DNA of 64,000 nucleotides, from assembly GCF_910591885.1 (NCBI RefSeq), contig NW_025963576.1, positions 434,001 to 498,000 on the forward strand. The letters are read 5' to 3'. Under the pieces are notes generated by a model. The model saw only the letters and a program-made list of their open reading frames with translations, was not told the origin of the DNA and did not search any database. Source of the stretch: Bombus terrestris. Its lineage: Eukaryota; Arthropoda; Insecta; Hymenoptera; Apidae. The translations under genes and the position numbers were made by a program. Shown in pieces: positions 41,501 through 54,960 of the stretch; position 1 is the stretch's first letter, and every line of letters begins with the position of its first letter.

Positions 41501-41790
41501 CACCGTTGGACACCGTGGGACATCGTTGGACAACGTTGGACATCGTGGGACACCGTTGGACATCGTTGGACATCGTTGGACACCGTTGGACACCGTTGGA
41601 CACCGTTGGACATCGTTGGACATCGTTGGACATCGTGGGACACCGTTGGACATCGTTGGACATCGTTGGACACCGTGGGACAACGTGGGACAACGTGGGA
41701 CAACGTGGGAAACCGTGGGACAACGTGGGACAACGTGGGACAACGTGGGACAACGTGGGACAACGTGGGACACCGTTGGACATCGTTGGA
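38541..41790 (+). repeat. Start of the right domain: TGG-rich blocks return
   Basis: TGG-rich blocks lie at about 39200-39560, 39920-40280 and 41310-41680, and CAGCGT monomers at 38841, 39041, 40051 and 41251. GGTACAACGT variants occur at about 38868, 39318 and 41428. A TAG-forming d monomer (CACCGTAGGA) at 39371 recurs at 46561, 48401, 49711 and 51021. CCATGG 20-mers are at 39597, 40307 and 40917. Segment 39000-39900 matches 46190-47090 at 7,190 bp. No gene is present. Confidence 0.86.
41707..41726 (+). other. Partial form of the CCATGG 20-mer
   Basis: Reads GGGAAACCGT then GGGACAACGT: it has the first two changes of the 20-bp variant (positions 5 and 7) but not the G-to-A at position 9 or the G-to-A in the next monomer, so CCATGG is not formed. 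A second partial form at 53937-53956 has the opposite combination (GGGACACCAT then GGAACAACGT). These are either intermediates or products of gene conversion between the variant and the consensus. Confidence 0.9.
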
Positions 41791-44110
41791 CAACGTGGAA
41801 CAACGTGGGACACCGTTGGACATCGTTGGACACCGTGGGACAACGTGGGACAACGTGGGACAACGTGGGACAACGTGGGACAACGTGGGACAACGTGGGA
41901 CAACGTGGGACATCGTGGGACAACGTGGGACAACGTGGGACAACGTGGGACAACGTGGGACAACGTGGGACACCGTTGGACACCGTTGGACACCGTTGGA
42001 CACCGTTGGACATCGTTGGACACCGTGGGACAACGTGGGACAACGTGGGACAACGTGGGAAACCATGGAACAACGTGGGACAACGTGGGACACCGTTGGA
42101 CATCGTTGGACATCGTTGGACACCGTGGGACAACGTGGGACAACGTGGGAAAACGTGGGACAACGTGGGACACCGTTGGACATCGCTGGACACCGTTGGA
42201 CATCGTTGGACACCGTGGGACAACGTGGGACAACGTGGGACAACGTGGGACAACGTGGGACAACGTGGGACACCGTTGGACAACGTGGGACAACGTGGGA
42301 CAACGTGGGACATCGTGGGACAACGTGGGACAACGTGGGACAACGTGGGACAACGTGGGACATCGTGGGACAACGTGGGACAACGTGGGACAACGTGGGA
42401 CACCGTTGGACACCGTTGGACACCGTTGGACACCGTTGGACACCGTTGGACATCGTTGGACACCGTGGGACAACGTGGGACAACGTGGGACAACGTGGGA
42501 AACCATGGAACAACGTGGGACAACGTGGGACACCGTTGGACATCGTTGGACATCGTTGGACACCGTGGGACAACGTGGGACAACGTGGGAAAACGTGGGA
42601 CAACGTGGGACACCGTTGGACACCGTTGGACACCGTTGGACACCGTTGGACATCGTTGGACACCGTGGGACACCGTTGGACATCGTTGGACACCGTGGGA
42701 CACCGTGGGACAACGTGGGACAACGTGGGACAACGTGGGACAACGTGGGACAACGTGGGACAACGTGGGACAACGTGGGACAACGTGGGACAACGTGGGA
42801 CAACGTGGGACAACGTGGGACAACGTGGGACAACGTGGGACATCGTGGGACAACGTGGGACAACGTGGGACAACGTGGGACAACGTGGGACACCGTTGGA
42901 CAACGTGGGACACCGTTGGACATCGTTGGACACCGTGGGACAACGTGGGACAACGTGGGACCACGTGGGACAACGTGGGACAACGTGGGACAACGTGGGA
43001 CAACGTGGGACATCGTGGGACAACGTGGGACAACGTGGGACAACGTGGGACAACGTGGGACAACGTGGGACACCGTTGGACACCGTTGGACACCGTTGGA
43101 CACCGTTGGACATCGTTGGACACCGTGGGACAACGTGGGACAACGTGGGACAACGTGGGAAACCATGGAACAACGTGGGACAACGTGGGACACCGTTGGA
43201 CATCGTTGGACATCGTTGGACACCGTGGGACAACGTGGGACAACGTGGGAAAACGTGGGACAACGTGGGACACCGTTGGACACCGTTGGACACCGTTGGA
43301 CACCGTTGGACATCGTTGGACACCGTGGGACAACGTGGGACAACGTGGGACAACGTGGGACAACGTGGGACAACGTGGGACAACGTGGGACAACGTGGGA
43401 CAACGTGGGACAACGTGGGACAACGTGGGACAACGTGGGACATCGTGGGACAACGTGGGACAACGTGGGACAACGTGGGACAACGTGGGACATCGTTGGA
43501 CACCGTTGGACACCGTGGGACAACGTGGGACAACGTGGGACAACGTGGGACAACGTGGGACAACGTGGGACAACGTGGGACAACGTGGGACAACGTGGGA
43601 CAACGTGGGACAACGTGGGACAACGTGGGACAACGTGGGACAACGTGGGACATCGTGGGACAACGTGGGACAACGTGGGACACCGTTGGACATCGTTGGA
43701 CACCGTGGGACAACGTGGGACAACGTGGGACAACGTGGGACACCGTTGGACACCGTTGGACACTGTTGGACACCGTTGGACATCGTTGGACACCGTGGGA
43801 CAACGTGGGACAACGTGGGACAACGTGGGAAACCATGGAACAACGTGGGACAACGTGGGACACCGTTGGACATTGTTGGACAACGTGGGACAACGTGGGA
43901 CAACGTGGGACAACGTGGGACAACGTGGGACAACGTGGGACAACGTGGGACAACGTGGGACAACGTGGGACACCGTTGGACACCGTGGGACACCGTTGGA
44001 CACCATTGGACATCGTTGGACACCGTGGGACAACGTGGGACAACGTGGGACAACGTGGGACAACGTGGGACAACGTGGGACAACGTGGGACAACGTGGGA
44101 CAACGTGGGA
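41791..44110 (+). repeat. 2.3-kb family, copy 2
   Basis: Counterpart of 36271-38540 and of 54961-56720. Starts just after a CAACGTGGAA monomer at 41791, which recurs at 54961. Shares with copy 1 the CpG-loss monomers CACTGTTGGA (43761), CATTGTTGGA (43871) and CACCATTGGA (44001). One extra monomer in each of two 'a' runs accounts for the drift of the offset. Confidence 0.87.
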
Positions 44111-44440
44111 CAACGTGGGACACCGTTGGGCATCGTTGGACACCGTGGGACAACGTGGGACAACGTGGGACAACGTGGGACACCGTTGGGCATCGTTGGA
44201 CACCGTGGGACAACGTGGGACAACGTGGGACAACGTGGGACAACGTGGGACAACGTGGGACAACGTGGGACAACGTGGGACAACGTGGGACAACGTGGGA
44301 CAACGTGGGACACCGTTGGACATCGTTGGACACCGTGGGAAAACGTGGGACAACGTGGGACAACGTGGGACACCGTTGGACACCGTTGGACATCGTTGGA
44401 CACCGTTGGACACCGTGGGACAACGTGGGACAACGTGGGA
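44041..44440 (+). repeat. 400-bp duplicated segment, copy 1 (460 bp apart)
   Basis: Matches 44501-44900 monomer for monomer at an offset of 460 bp. It holds two copies, 60 bp apart, of a rare CACCGTTGGG followed by CATCGTTGGA (44121 and 44181), then ten 'a' monomers, b-c-d, an AAACGTGGGA (44341) and b-b-c-b-d. The right end differs: this copy continues with b-b and a CACTGTTGGA, the other with 'a' monomers. Confidence 0.93.
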
Positions 44441-44500
44441 CACCGTTGGACACCGTTGGACACTGTTGGACACCGTTGGACATCGTTGGACACCGTGGGA

Positions 44501-44900
44501 CAACGTGGGACAACGTGGGACAACGTGGGACAACGTGGGACAACGTGGGACAACGTGGGACAACGTGGGACAACGTGGGACACCGTTGGGCATCGTTGGA
44601 CACCGTGGGACAACGTGGGACAACGTGGGACAACGTGGGACACCGTTGGGCATCGTTGGACACCGTGGGACAACGTGGGACAACGTGGGACAACGTGGGA
44701 CAACGTGGGACAACGTGGGACAACGTGGGACAACGTGGGACAACGTGGGACAACGTGGGACAACGTGGGACACCGTTGGACATCGTTGGACACCGTGGGA
44801 AAACGTGGGACAACGTGGGACAACGTGGGACACCGTTGGACACCGTTGGACATCGTTGGACACCGTTGGACACCGTGGGACAACGTGGGACAACGTGGGA
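44501..44900 (+). repeat. 400-bp duplicated segment, copy 2
   Basis: Same order as 44041-44440, with CACCGTTGGG at 44581 and 44641 and AAACGTGGGA at 44801. I saw no mismatch. The CACCGTTGGG variant occurs only in these two copies, so the pair is diagnostic. Confidence 0.93.
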
Positions 44901-46560
44901 CAACGTGGGACAACGTGGGACAACGTGGGACAACGTGGGACAACGTGGGACAACGTGGGACAACGTGGGACAACGTGGGACACCGTTGGACACCGTGGGA
45001 CACCGTTGGACAACGTGGGACAACGTGGGACAACGTGGGACAACGTGGGACAACGTGGGACACCGTTGGACACCGTGGGACACCGTTGGACACCGTTGGA
45101 CATCGTTGGACACCGTGGGACAACGTGGGACAACTTGGGACAACGTGGGAAACCATGGAACGACGTGGGACAACGTGGGACAACGTGGGACAACGTGGGA
45201 CAACGTGGGACAACGTGGGACACCGTTGGACACCGTGGGACACCGTTGGACACCGTGGGACAACGTGGGACAACGTGGGACAACGTGGGACACCGTTGGA
45301 CATCGTTGGACACCGTGGGACAACGTGGGACAACGTGGGACAACGTGGGACACCGTTGGACACCGTTGGACACTGTTGGACACCGTTGGACATCGTTGGA
45401 CACCGTGGGACAACGTGGGACAACGTGGGACAACGTGGGAAACCATGGAACAACGTGGGACAACGTGGGACACCGTTGGACATTGTTGGACAACGTGGGA
45501 CAACGTGGGACAACGTGGGACAACGTGGGACAACGTGGGACAACGTGGGACAACGTGGGACAACGTGGGACAACGTGGGACACCGTTGGACACCGTGGGA
45601 CACCGTTGGACACCATTGGACATCGTTGGACACCGTGGGACAACGTGGGACAACGTGGGACAACGTGGGACAACGTGGGACAACGTGGGACAACGTGGGA
45701 CAACGTGGGACAACGTGGGACAACGTGGGACAACGTGGGACAACGTGGGACAACGTGGGACATCGTGGGACAACGTGGGACAACGTGGGACAACGTGGGA
45801 CAACGTGGGACACCGTTGGACAACGTGGGACACCGTTGGACATCGTTGGACACCGTGGGACAACGTGGGACAACGTGGGACAACGTGGGACAACGTGGGA
45901 CACCGTTGGACACCGTGGGACACCGTTGGACACCGTTGGACATCGTTGGACACCGTGGGACAACGTGGGACAACGTGGGACAACGTGGGACAACGTGGGA
46001 CAACGTGGGACAACGTGGGACAACGTGGGACAGCGTGGGACAACGTGGGACAACGTGGGACAACGTGGGACAACGTGGGACAACGTGGGACAACGTGGGA
46101 CACCGTTGGACACCGTGGGACACCGTTGGACACCGTTGGACATCGTTGGACACCGTGGGACAACGTGGGACAACGTGGGACAACGTGGGACAACGTGGGA
46201 CAACGTGGGACAACGTGGGACAACGTGGGACAGCGTGGGACAACGTGGGACAACGTGGGACAACGTGGGACAACGTGGGACACCGTTGGACAACGTGGGA
46301 CACCGTTGGACATCGTTGGACACCGTGGGACAACGTGGGACAACGTGGGACAACGTGGGACAACGTGGGACAACGTGGGACAACGTGGGACAACGTGGGA
46401 CACCGTTGGACATCGTTGGACATCGTTGGACATCGTGGGACACCGTTGGACATCGTTGGACATCGTTGGACACCGTTGGACACCGTTGGACAACGTGGGA
46501 CATCGTGGTACAACGTGGGACAACGTGGGACAACGTGGGACAACGTGGGACACCGTTGGA
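44901..46560 (+). repeat. Satellite segment with a partial copy of the 2.3-kb family end
   Basis: CCATGG 20-mers at 45147 (with a private GGAACGACGT second half) and 45437. CACTGTTGGA (45371), CATTGTTGGA (45481) and CACCATTGGA (45611) repeat 43761, 43871 and 44001 at exactly 1,610 bp. CAGCGT monomers at 46031 and 46231 and a TGG-rich block at about 46390 lead into the 1,310-bp units. No gene is present. Confidence 0.86.
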
Positions 46561-48400
46561 CACCGTAGGACACCGTTGGACACCGTTGGACACCGTTGGA
46601 CATCGTTGGACATCGTTGGACATCGTGGGACACCGTTGGACATCGTTGGACATCGTTGGACACCGTTGGACACCGTTGGACACCGTTGGACATCGTTGGA
46701 CATCGTTGGACATCGTGGGACACCGTTGGACATCGTTGGACATCGTTGGACACCGTGGGACAACGTGGGACAACGTGGGACAACGTGGGAAACCATGGAA
46801 CAACGTGGGACAACGTGGGACACCGTTGGACATCGTTGGACAACGTGGGACAACGTGGGACAACGTGGGACAACGTGGGACAACGTGGGACACCGTTGGA
46901 CACCGTGGGACACCGTTGGACACCGTTGGACATCGTTGGACACCGTGGGACAACGTGGGACAACGTGGGACAACGTGGGACAACGTGGGACAACGTGGGA
47001 CAACGTGGGACAACGTGGGACAACGTGGGACATCGTGGGACAACGTGGGACAACGTGGGACAACGTGGGACAACGTGGGACAACGTGGGACAACGTGGGA
47101 CAACGTGGGACAACGTGGGACAACGTGGGACACCGTTGGACAACGTGGGACACCGTTGGACATCGTTGGACACCGTGGGACAACGTGGGACAACGTGGGA
47201 CAACGTGGGACAACGTGGGACACCGTTGGACACCGTGGGACACCGTTGGACACCGTTGGACATCGTTGGACACCGTGGGACAACGTGGGACAACGTGGGA
47301 CAACGTGGGACAACGTGGGACAACGTGGGACAACGTGGGACAACGTGGGACAGCGTGGGACAACGTGGGACAACGTGGGACAACGTGGGACAACGTGGGA
47401 CAACGTGGGACAACGTGGGACAACGTGGGACAACGTGGGACACCGTTGGACACCGTGGGACACCGTTGGACACCATTGGACATCGTTGGACACCGTGGGA
47501 CAACGTGGGACAACGTGGGACAACGTGGGACAACGTGGGACAACGTGGGACAACGTGGGACAACGTGGGACAACGTGGGACAACGTGGGACAACGTGGGA
47601 CATCGTGGGACAACGTGGGACAACGTGGGACAACGTGGGACAACGTGGGACACCGTTGGACAACGTGGGACACCGTTGGACATCGTTGGACACCGTGGGA
47701 CAACGTGGGACAACGTGGGACAACGTGGGACAACGTGGGACACCGTTGGACACCGTGGGACACCGTTGGACACCGTTGGACATCGTTGGACACCGTGGGA
47801 CAACGTGGGACAACGTGGGACAACGTGGGACAACGTGGGACAACGTGGGACAACGTGGGACAACGTGGGACAGCGTGGGACAACGTGGGACAACGTGGGA
47901 CAACGTGGGACAACGTGGGACAACGTGGGACAACGTGGGACACCGTTGGACACCGTGGGACACCGTTGGACACCGTTGGACATCGTTGGACACCGTGGGA
48001 CAACGTGGGACAACGTGGGACAACGTGGGACAACGTGGGACAACGTGGGACAACGTGGGACAACGTGGGACAGCGTGGGACAACGTGGGACAACGTGGGA
48101 CAACGTGGGACAACGTGGGACACCGTTGGACAACGTGGGACACCGTTGGACATCGTTGGACACCGTGGGACAACGTGGGACAACGTGGGACAACGTGGGA
48201 CAACGTGGGACAACGTGGGACAACGTGGGACAACGTGGGACACCGTTGGACATCGTTGGACATCGTTGGACATCGTGGGACACCGTTGGACATCGTTGGA
48301 CATCGTTGGACACCGTTGGACACCGTTGGACAACGTGGGACATCGTGGTACAACGTGGGACAACGTGGGACAACGTGGGACAACGTGGGACACCGTTGGA
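46561..48400 (+). repeat. 1,310-bp higher-order family, unit A (1,840 bp, with insertion)
   Basis: Bounded on each side by the rare CACCGTAGGA monomer (46561 and 48401). It has the same word order as the two following units but is 530 bp longer: an extra segment of about 520 bp holding CACCATTGGA (47471) and an additional CAGCGT monomer (47871) sits in the middle, and one further 'a' monomer is present before the terminal TGG-rich block. The extra segment resembles the stretch around 45590-46030. Confidence 0.87.
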
Positions 48401-49710
48401 CACCGTAGGACACCGTTGGACACCGTTGGACACCGTTGGACATCGTTGGACATCGTTGGACATCGTGGGACACCGTTGGACATCGTTGGACATCGTTGGA
48501 CACCGTTGGACACCGTTGGACACCGTTGGACATCGTTGGACATCGTTGGACATCGTGGGACACCGTTGGACATCGTTGGACATCGTTGGACACCGTGGGA
48601 CAACGTGGGACAACGTGGGACAACGTGGGAAACCATGGAACAACGTGGGACAACGTGGGACACCGTTGGACATCGTTGGACAACGTGGGACAACGTGGGA
48701 CAACGTGGGACAACGTGGGACAACGTGGGACACCGTTGGACACCGTGGGACACCGTTGGACACCGTTGGACATCGTTGGACACCGTGGGACAACGTGGGA
48801 CAACGTGGGACAACGTGGGACAACGTGGGACAACGTGGGACAACGTGGGACAACGTGGGACAACGTGGGACATCGTGGGACAACGTGGGACAACGTGGGA
48901 CAACGTGGGACAACGTGGGACAACGTGGGACAACGTGGGACAACGTGGGACAACGTGGGACAACGTGGGACACCGTTGGACAACGTGGGACACCGTTGGA
49001 CATCGTTGGACACCGTGGGACAACGTGGGACAACGTGGGACAACGTGGGACAACGTGGGACACCGTTGGACACCGTGGGACACCGTTGGACACCGTTGGA
49101 CATCGTTGGACACCGTGGGACAACGTGGGACAACGTGGGACAACGTGGGACAACGTGGGACAACGTGGGACAACGTGGGACAACGTGGGACAGCGTGGGA
49201 CAACGTGGGACAACGTGGGACAACGTGGGACAACGTGGGACAACGTGGGACAACGTGGGACACCGTTGGACACCGTGGGACACCGTTGGACACCGTTGGA
49301 CATCGTTGGACACCGTGGGACAACGTGGGACAACGTGGGACAACGTGGGACAACGTGGGACAACGTGGGACAACGTGGGACAACGTGGGACAGCGTGGGA
49401 CAACGTGGGACAACGTGGGACAACGTGGGACAACGTGGGACACCGTTGGACAACGTGGGACACCGTTGGACATCGTTGGACACCGTGGGACAACGTGGGA
49501 CAACGTGGGACAACGTGGGACAACGTGGGACAACGTGGGACAACGTGGGACACCGTTGGACATCGTTGGACATCGTTGGACATCGTGGGACACCGTTGGA
49601 CATCGTTGGACATCGTTGGACACCGTTGGACACCGTTGGACAACGTGGGACATCGTGGTACAACGTGGGACAACGTGGGACAACGTGGGACAACGTGGGA
49701 CACCGTTGGA
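48401..49710 (+). repeat. 1,310-bp higher-order family, unit B
   Basis: Starts at CACCGTAGGA and contains, in order, a TGG-rich block, the CCATGG 20-mer (48627), b-d-b-b-c-d, CATCGTGGGA (48871), b-a-b-c-d, CAGCGT at 49191 and 49391, and a second TGG-rich block with GGTACAACGT near 49657. Unit C repeats it at exactly 1,310 bp with at least three substitutions (49821, 50141 and 50171 in unit C). Confidence 0.92.
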
Positions 49711-51020
49711 CACCGTAGGACACCGTTGGACACCGTTGGACACCGTTGGACATCGTTGGACATCGTTGGACATCGTGGGACACCGTTGGACATCGTTGGA
49801 CATCGTTGGACACCGTTGGACATCGTTGGACACCGTTGGACATCGTTGGACATCGTTGGACATCGTGGGACACCGTTGGACATCGTTGGACATCGTTGGA
49901 CACCGTGGGACAACGTGGGACAACGTGGGACAACGTGGGAAACCATGGAACAACGTGGGACAACGTGGGACACCGTTGGACATCGTTGGACAACGTGGGA
50001 CAACGTGGGACAACGTGGGACAACGTGGGACAACGTGGGACACCGTTGGACACCGTGGGACACCGTTGGACACCGTTGGACATCGTTGGACACCGTGGGA
50101 CAACGTGGGACAACGTGGGACAACGTGGGACAACGTGGGACACCGTGGGACAACGTGGGACAACGTGGGACACCGTGGGACATCGTGGGACAACGTGGGA
50201 CAACGTGGGACAACGTGGGACAACGTGGGACAACGTGGGACAACGTGGGACAACGTGGGACAACGTGGGACAACGTGGGACACCGTTGGACAACGTGGGA
50301 CACCGTTGGACATCGTTGGACACCGTGGGACAACGTGGGACAACGTGGGACAACGTGGGACAACGTGGGACACCGTTGGACACCGTGGGACACCGTTGGA
50401 CACCGTTGGACATCGTTGGACACCGTGGGACAACGTGGGACAACGTGGGACAACGTGGGACAACGTGGGACAACGTGGGACAACGTGGGACAACGTGGGA
50501 CAGCGTGGGACAACGTGGGACAACGTGGGACAACGTGGGACAACGTGGGACAACGTGGGACAACGTGGGACACCGTTGGACACCGTGGGACACCGTTGGA
50601 CACCGTTGGACATCGTTGGACACCGTGGGACAACGTGGGACAACGTGGGACAACGTGGGACAACGTGGGACAACGTGGGACAACGTGGGACAACGTGGGA
50701 CAGCGTGGGACAACGTGGGACAACGTGGGACAACGTGGGACAACGTGGGACACCGTTGGACAACGTGGGACACCGTTGGACATCGTTGGACACCGTGGGA
50801 CAACGTGGGACAACGTGGGACAACGTGGGACAACGTGGGACAACGTGGGACAACGTGGGACACCGTTGGACATCGTTGGACATCGTTGGACATCGTGGGA
50901 CACCGTTGGACATCGTTGGACATCGTTGGACACCGTTGGACACCGTTGGACAACGTGGGACATCGTGGTACAACGTGGGACAACGTGGGACAACGTGGGA
51001 CAACGTGGGACACCGTTGGA
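49711..51020 (+). repeat. 1,310-bp higher-order family, unit C
   Basis: Copy of unit B with CCATGG 20-mer at 49937 and CAGCGT at 50501 and 50701. Differences seen: a c for b monomer at 49821 and two d monomers (50141, 50171) where unit B has 'a'. The first is a C-to-T at monomer position 7; the other two are A-to-C at the same position. Confidence 0.92.
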
Positions 51021-51960
51021 CACCGTAGGACACCGTTGGACACCGTTGGACACCGTTGGACATCGTTGGACATCGTTGGACATCGTGGGACACCGTTGGA
51101 CATCGTTGGACATCGTTGGACACCGTTGGACACCGTTGGACACCGTTGGACATCGTTGGACATCGTTGGACATCGTGGGACACCGTTGGACATCGTTGGA
51201 CATCGTTGGACACCGTGGGACAACGTGGGACAACGTGGGACAACGTGGGAAACCATGGAACAACGTGGGACAACGTGGGACACCGTTGGACATCGTTGGA
51301 CAACGTGGGACAACGTGGGACAACGTGGGACAACGTGGGACAACGTGGGACACCGTTGGACACCGTGGGACACCGTTGGACACCGTTGGACATCGTTGGA
51401 CACCGTGGGACAACGTGGGACAACGTGGGACAACGTGGGACAACGTGGGACAACGTGGGACAACGTGGGACAACGTGGGACAACGTGGGACATCGTGGGA
51501 CAACGTGGGACAACGTGGGACAACGTGGGACAACGTGGGACAACGTGGGACAACGTGGGACAACGTGGGACACCGTTGGACATCGTTGGACATCGTTGGA
51601 CATCGTGGGACACCGTTGGACATCGTTGGACATCGTTGGACACCGTTGGACACCGTTGGACAACGTGGGACATCGTGGGACAACGTGGGACAACGTGGGA
51701 CAACGTGGGACAACGTGGGACACCGTTGGACACCGTGGGACACCGTTGGACACCGTTGGACACCGTTGGACATCGTTGGACATCGTTGGACATCGTGGGA
51801 CACCGTTGGACATCGTTGGACATCGTTGGACACCGTTGGACACCGTTGGACACCGTTGGACATCGTTGGACATCGTTGGACATCGTGGGACACCGTTGGA
51901 CATCGTTGGACATCGTTGGACACCGTGGGACAACGTGGGACAACGTGGGACAACGTGGGA
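51021..51960 (+). repeat. 1,310-bp higher-order family, unit D (internally deleted)
   Basis: Begins with CACCGTAGGA and the CCATGG 20-mer at 51247 as in units B and C, but the next 20-mer follows after 710 bp (51957) instead of 1,310. About 600 bp, including both CAGCGT monomers and the b-a-b-c-d word, are missing, so the early 'a' run joins directly to the terminal TGG-rich block at about 51570. The same 710-720-bp spacing recurs at 57767-58487 and 61417-62137. Confidence 0.88.
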
Positions 51961-54960
51961 AACCATGGAACAACGTGGGACAACGTGGGACACCGTTGGA
52001 CATCGTTGGACAACGTGGGACAACGTGGGACAACGTGGGACAACGTGGGACAACGTGGGACAACGTGGGACAACGTGGGACACCGTTGGACACCGTGGGA
52101 CACCGTTGGACACCGTTGGACATCGTTGGACACCGTGGGACAACGTGGGACAACGTGGGACAACGTGGGACAACGTGGGACAACGTGGGACAACGTGGGA
52201 CAACGTGGGACAACGTGGGACAACGTGGGACAACGTGGGACAACGTGGGACATCGTGGGACAACGTGGGACAACGTGGGACAACGTGGGACAACGTGGGA
52301 CACCGTTGGACAACGTGGGACACCGTTGGACATCGTTGGACACCGTGGGACAACGTGGGACAACGTGGGACAACGTGGGACAACGTGGGAAACCATGGAA
52401 CAACGTGGGACACCGTTGGACATCGTTGGACACCGTGGGACAACGTGGGACAACGTGGGACCACGTGGGACAACGTGGGACAACGTGGGACAACGTGGGA
52501 CAACGTGGGACAACGTGGGACAACGTGGGACATCGTGGGACAACGTGGGACAACGTGGGACAACGTGGGACAACGTGGGACAACGTGGGACACCGTTGGA
52601 CACCGTGGGACACCGTTGGACACCGTTGGACATCGTTGGACACCGTGGGACAACGTGGGACAACGTGGGACAACGTGGGACAACGTGGCACAACGTGGGA
52701 CAACGTGGGACAACGTGGGACAGCGTGGGACAACGTGGGACAACGTGGGACAACGTGGGACAACGTGGGACAACGTGGGACAACGTGGGACACCGTTGGA
52801 CACCGTGGGACACCGTTGGACACCGTTGGACATCGTTGGACACCGTGGGACAACGTGGGACAACGTGGGACAACGTGGGACAACGTGGGACAACGTGGGA
52901 CAACGTGGGACAACGTGGGACAGCGTTGGACACCGTGGGACAACGTGGGACAACGTGGGACAACGTGGGACAACGTGGGACAACGTGGGACACCGTTGGA
53001 CATCGTTGGACATCGTTGGACATCGTGGGACACCGTTGGACATCGTTGGACATCGTTGGACACCGTTGGACACCGTTGGACAACGTGGGACATCGTGGTA
53101 CAACGTGGGACAACGTGGGACAACGTGGGACAACGTGGGACACCGTTGGACACCGTGGGACACCGTTGGACACCGTTGGACATCGTTGGACACCGTTGGA
53201 CACCGTTGGACACCGTTGGACATCGTTGGACATCGTTGGACATCGTGGGACACCGTTGGACATCGTTGGACATCGTTGGACACCGTGGGACAACGTGGGA
53301 CAACGTGGGACAACGTGGGAAACCATGGAACAACGTGGGACAACGTGGGACACCGTTGGACATCGTTGGACAACGTGGGACAACGTGGGACAACGTGGGA
53401 CAACGTGGGACAACGTGGGACAACGTGGGACAACGTGGGACAACGTGGGACAACGTGGGACACCGTTGGACACCGTGGGACACCGTTGGACACCGTTGGA
53501 CATCGTTGGACACCGTGGGACAACGTGGGACAACGTGGGACCACGTGGGACAACGTGGGACAACGTGGGACAACGTGGGACAACGTGGGACAACGTGGGA
53601 CAACGTGGGACAACGTGGGACAACGTGGGACATCGTGGGACAACGTGGGACAACGTGGGACAACGTGGGACAACGTGGGACACCGTTGGACATCGTTGGA
53701 CACCGTGGGACAACGTGGGACAACGTGGGACAACGTGGGACAACGTGGGACCACGTGGGACAACGTGGGACAACGTGGGACAACGTGGGACAACGTGGGA
53801 CAACGTGGGACAACGTGGGACATCGTGGGACAACGTGGGACAACGTGGGACACCGTTGGACATCGTTGGACACCGTGGGACACCGTGGGACAACGTGGGA
53901 CAACGTGGGACAACGTGGGACAACGTGGGACAACGTGGGACACCATGGAACAACGTGGGACACCGTTGGACATCGTTGGACACCGTGGGACAACGTGGGA
54001 CAACGTGGGACCACGTGGGACAACGTGGGACAACGTGGGACAACGTGGGACAACGTGGGACAACGTGGGACAACGTGGGACAACGTGGGACACCGTTGGA
54101 CACCGTGGGACACCGTTGGACACCGTTGGACATCGTTGGACACCGTGGGACAACGTGGGACAACGTGGGACAACGTGGGACAACGTGGCACAACGTGGGA
54201 CAACGTGGGACAACGTGGGACAGCGTGGGACAACGTGGGACAACGTGGGACAACGTGGGACAACGTGGGACAACGTGGGACAACGTGGGACACCGTTGGA
54301 CACCGTGGGACACCGTTGGACACCGTTGGACATCGTTGGACACCGTGGGACAACGTGGGACAACGTGGGACAACGTGGGACAACGTGGGACAACGTGGGA
54401 CAACGTGGGACAACGTGGGACAGCGTTGGACACCGTGGGACAACGTGGGACAACGTGGGACAACGTGGGACAACGTGGGACAACGTGGGACACCGTTGGA
54501 CATCGTTGGACATCGTTGGACATCGTGGGACACCGTTGGACATCGTTGGACATCGTTGGACACCGTTGGACACCGTTGGACAACGTGGGACAACGTGGGA
54601 CAACGTGGGACAACGTGGGACAACGTGGGACAACGTGGGACACCGTTGGACACCGTGGGACACCGTTGGACACCGTTGGACACCGTTGGACATCGTTGGA
54701 CATCGTTGGACATCGTGGGACACCGTTGGACATCGTTGGACATCGTTGGACACCGTTGGACACCGTTGGACACCGTTGGACATCGTTGGACATCGTTGGA
54801 CATCGTGGGACACCGTTGGACATCGTTGGACATCGTTGGACACCGTGGGACAACGTGGGACAACGTGGGACAACGTGGGAAACCATGGAACAACGTGGGA
54901 CAACGTGGGACAACGTGGGACAACGTGGGACAACGTGGGACACCGTTGGACATCGTTGGA
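51961..54960 (+). repeat. Segment holding a 1.55-kb duplicated pair
   Basis: About 52387-53330 and 53937-54890 are copies. The CCATGG 20-mer at 52387 matches the partial form at 53937 (1,550 bp). CAACGTGGCA at 52681 matches 54181, and CAGCGTTGGA at 52921 matches 54421 (both 1,500 bp after a 50-bp deletion). GGTACAACGT near 53097 is not shared by its partner near 54597. A related block lies at about 40917-41250. No gene is present. Confidence 0.86.
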
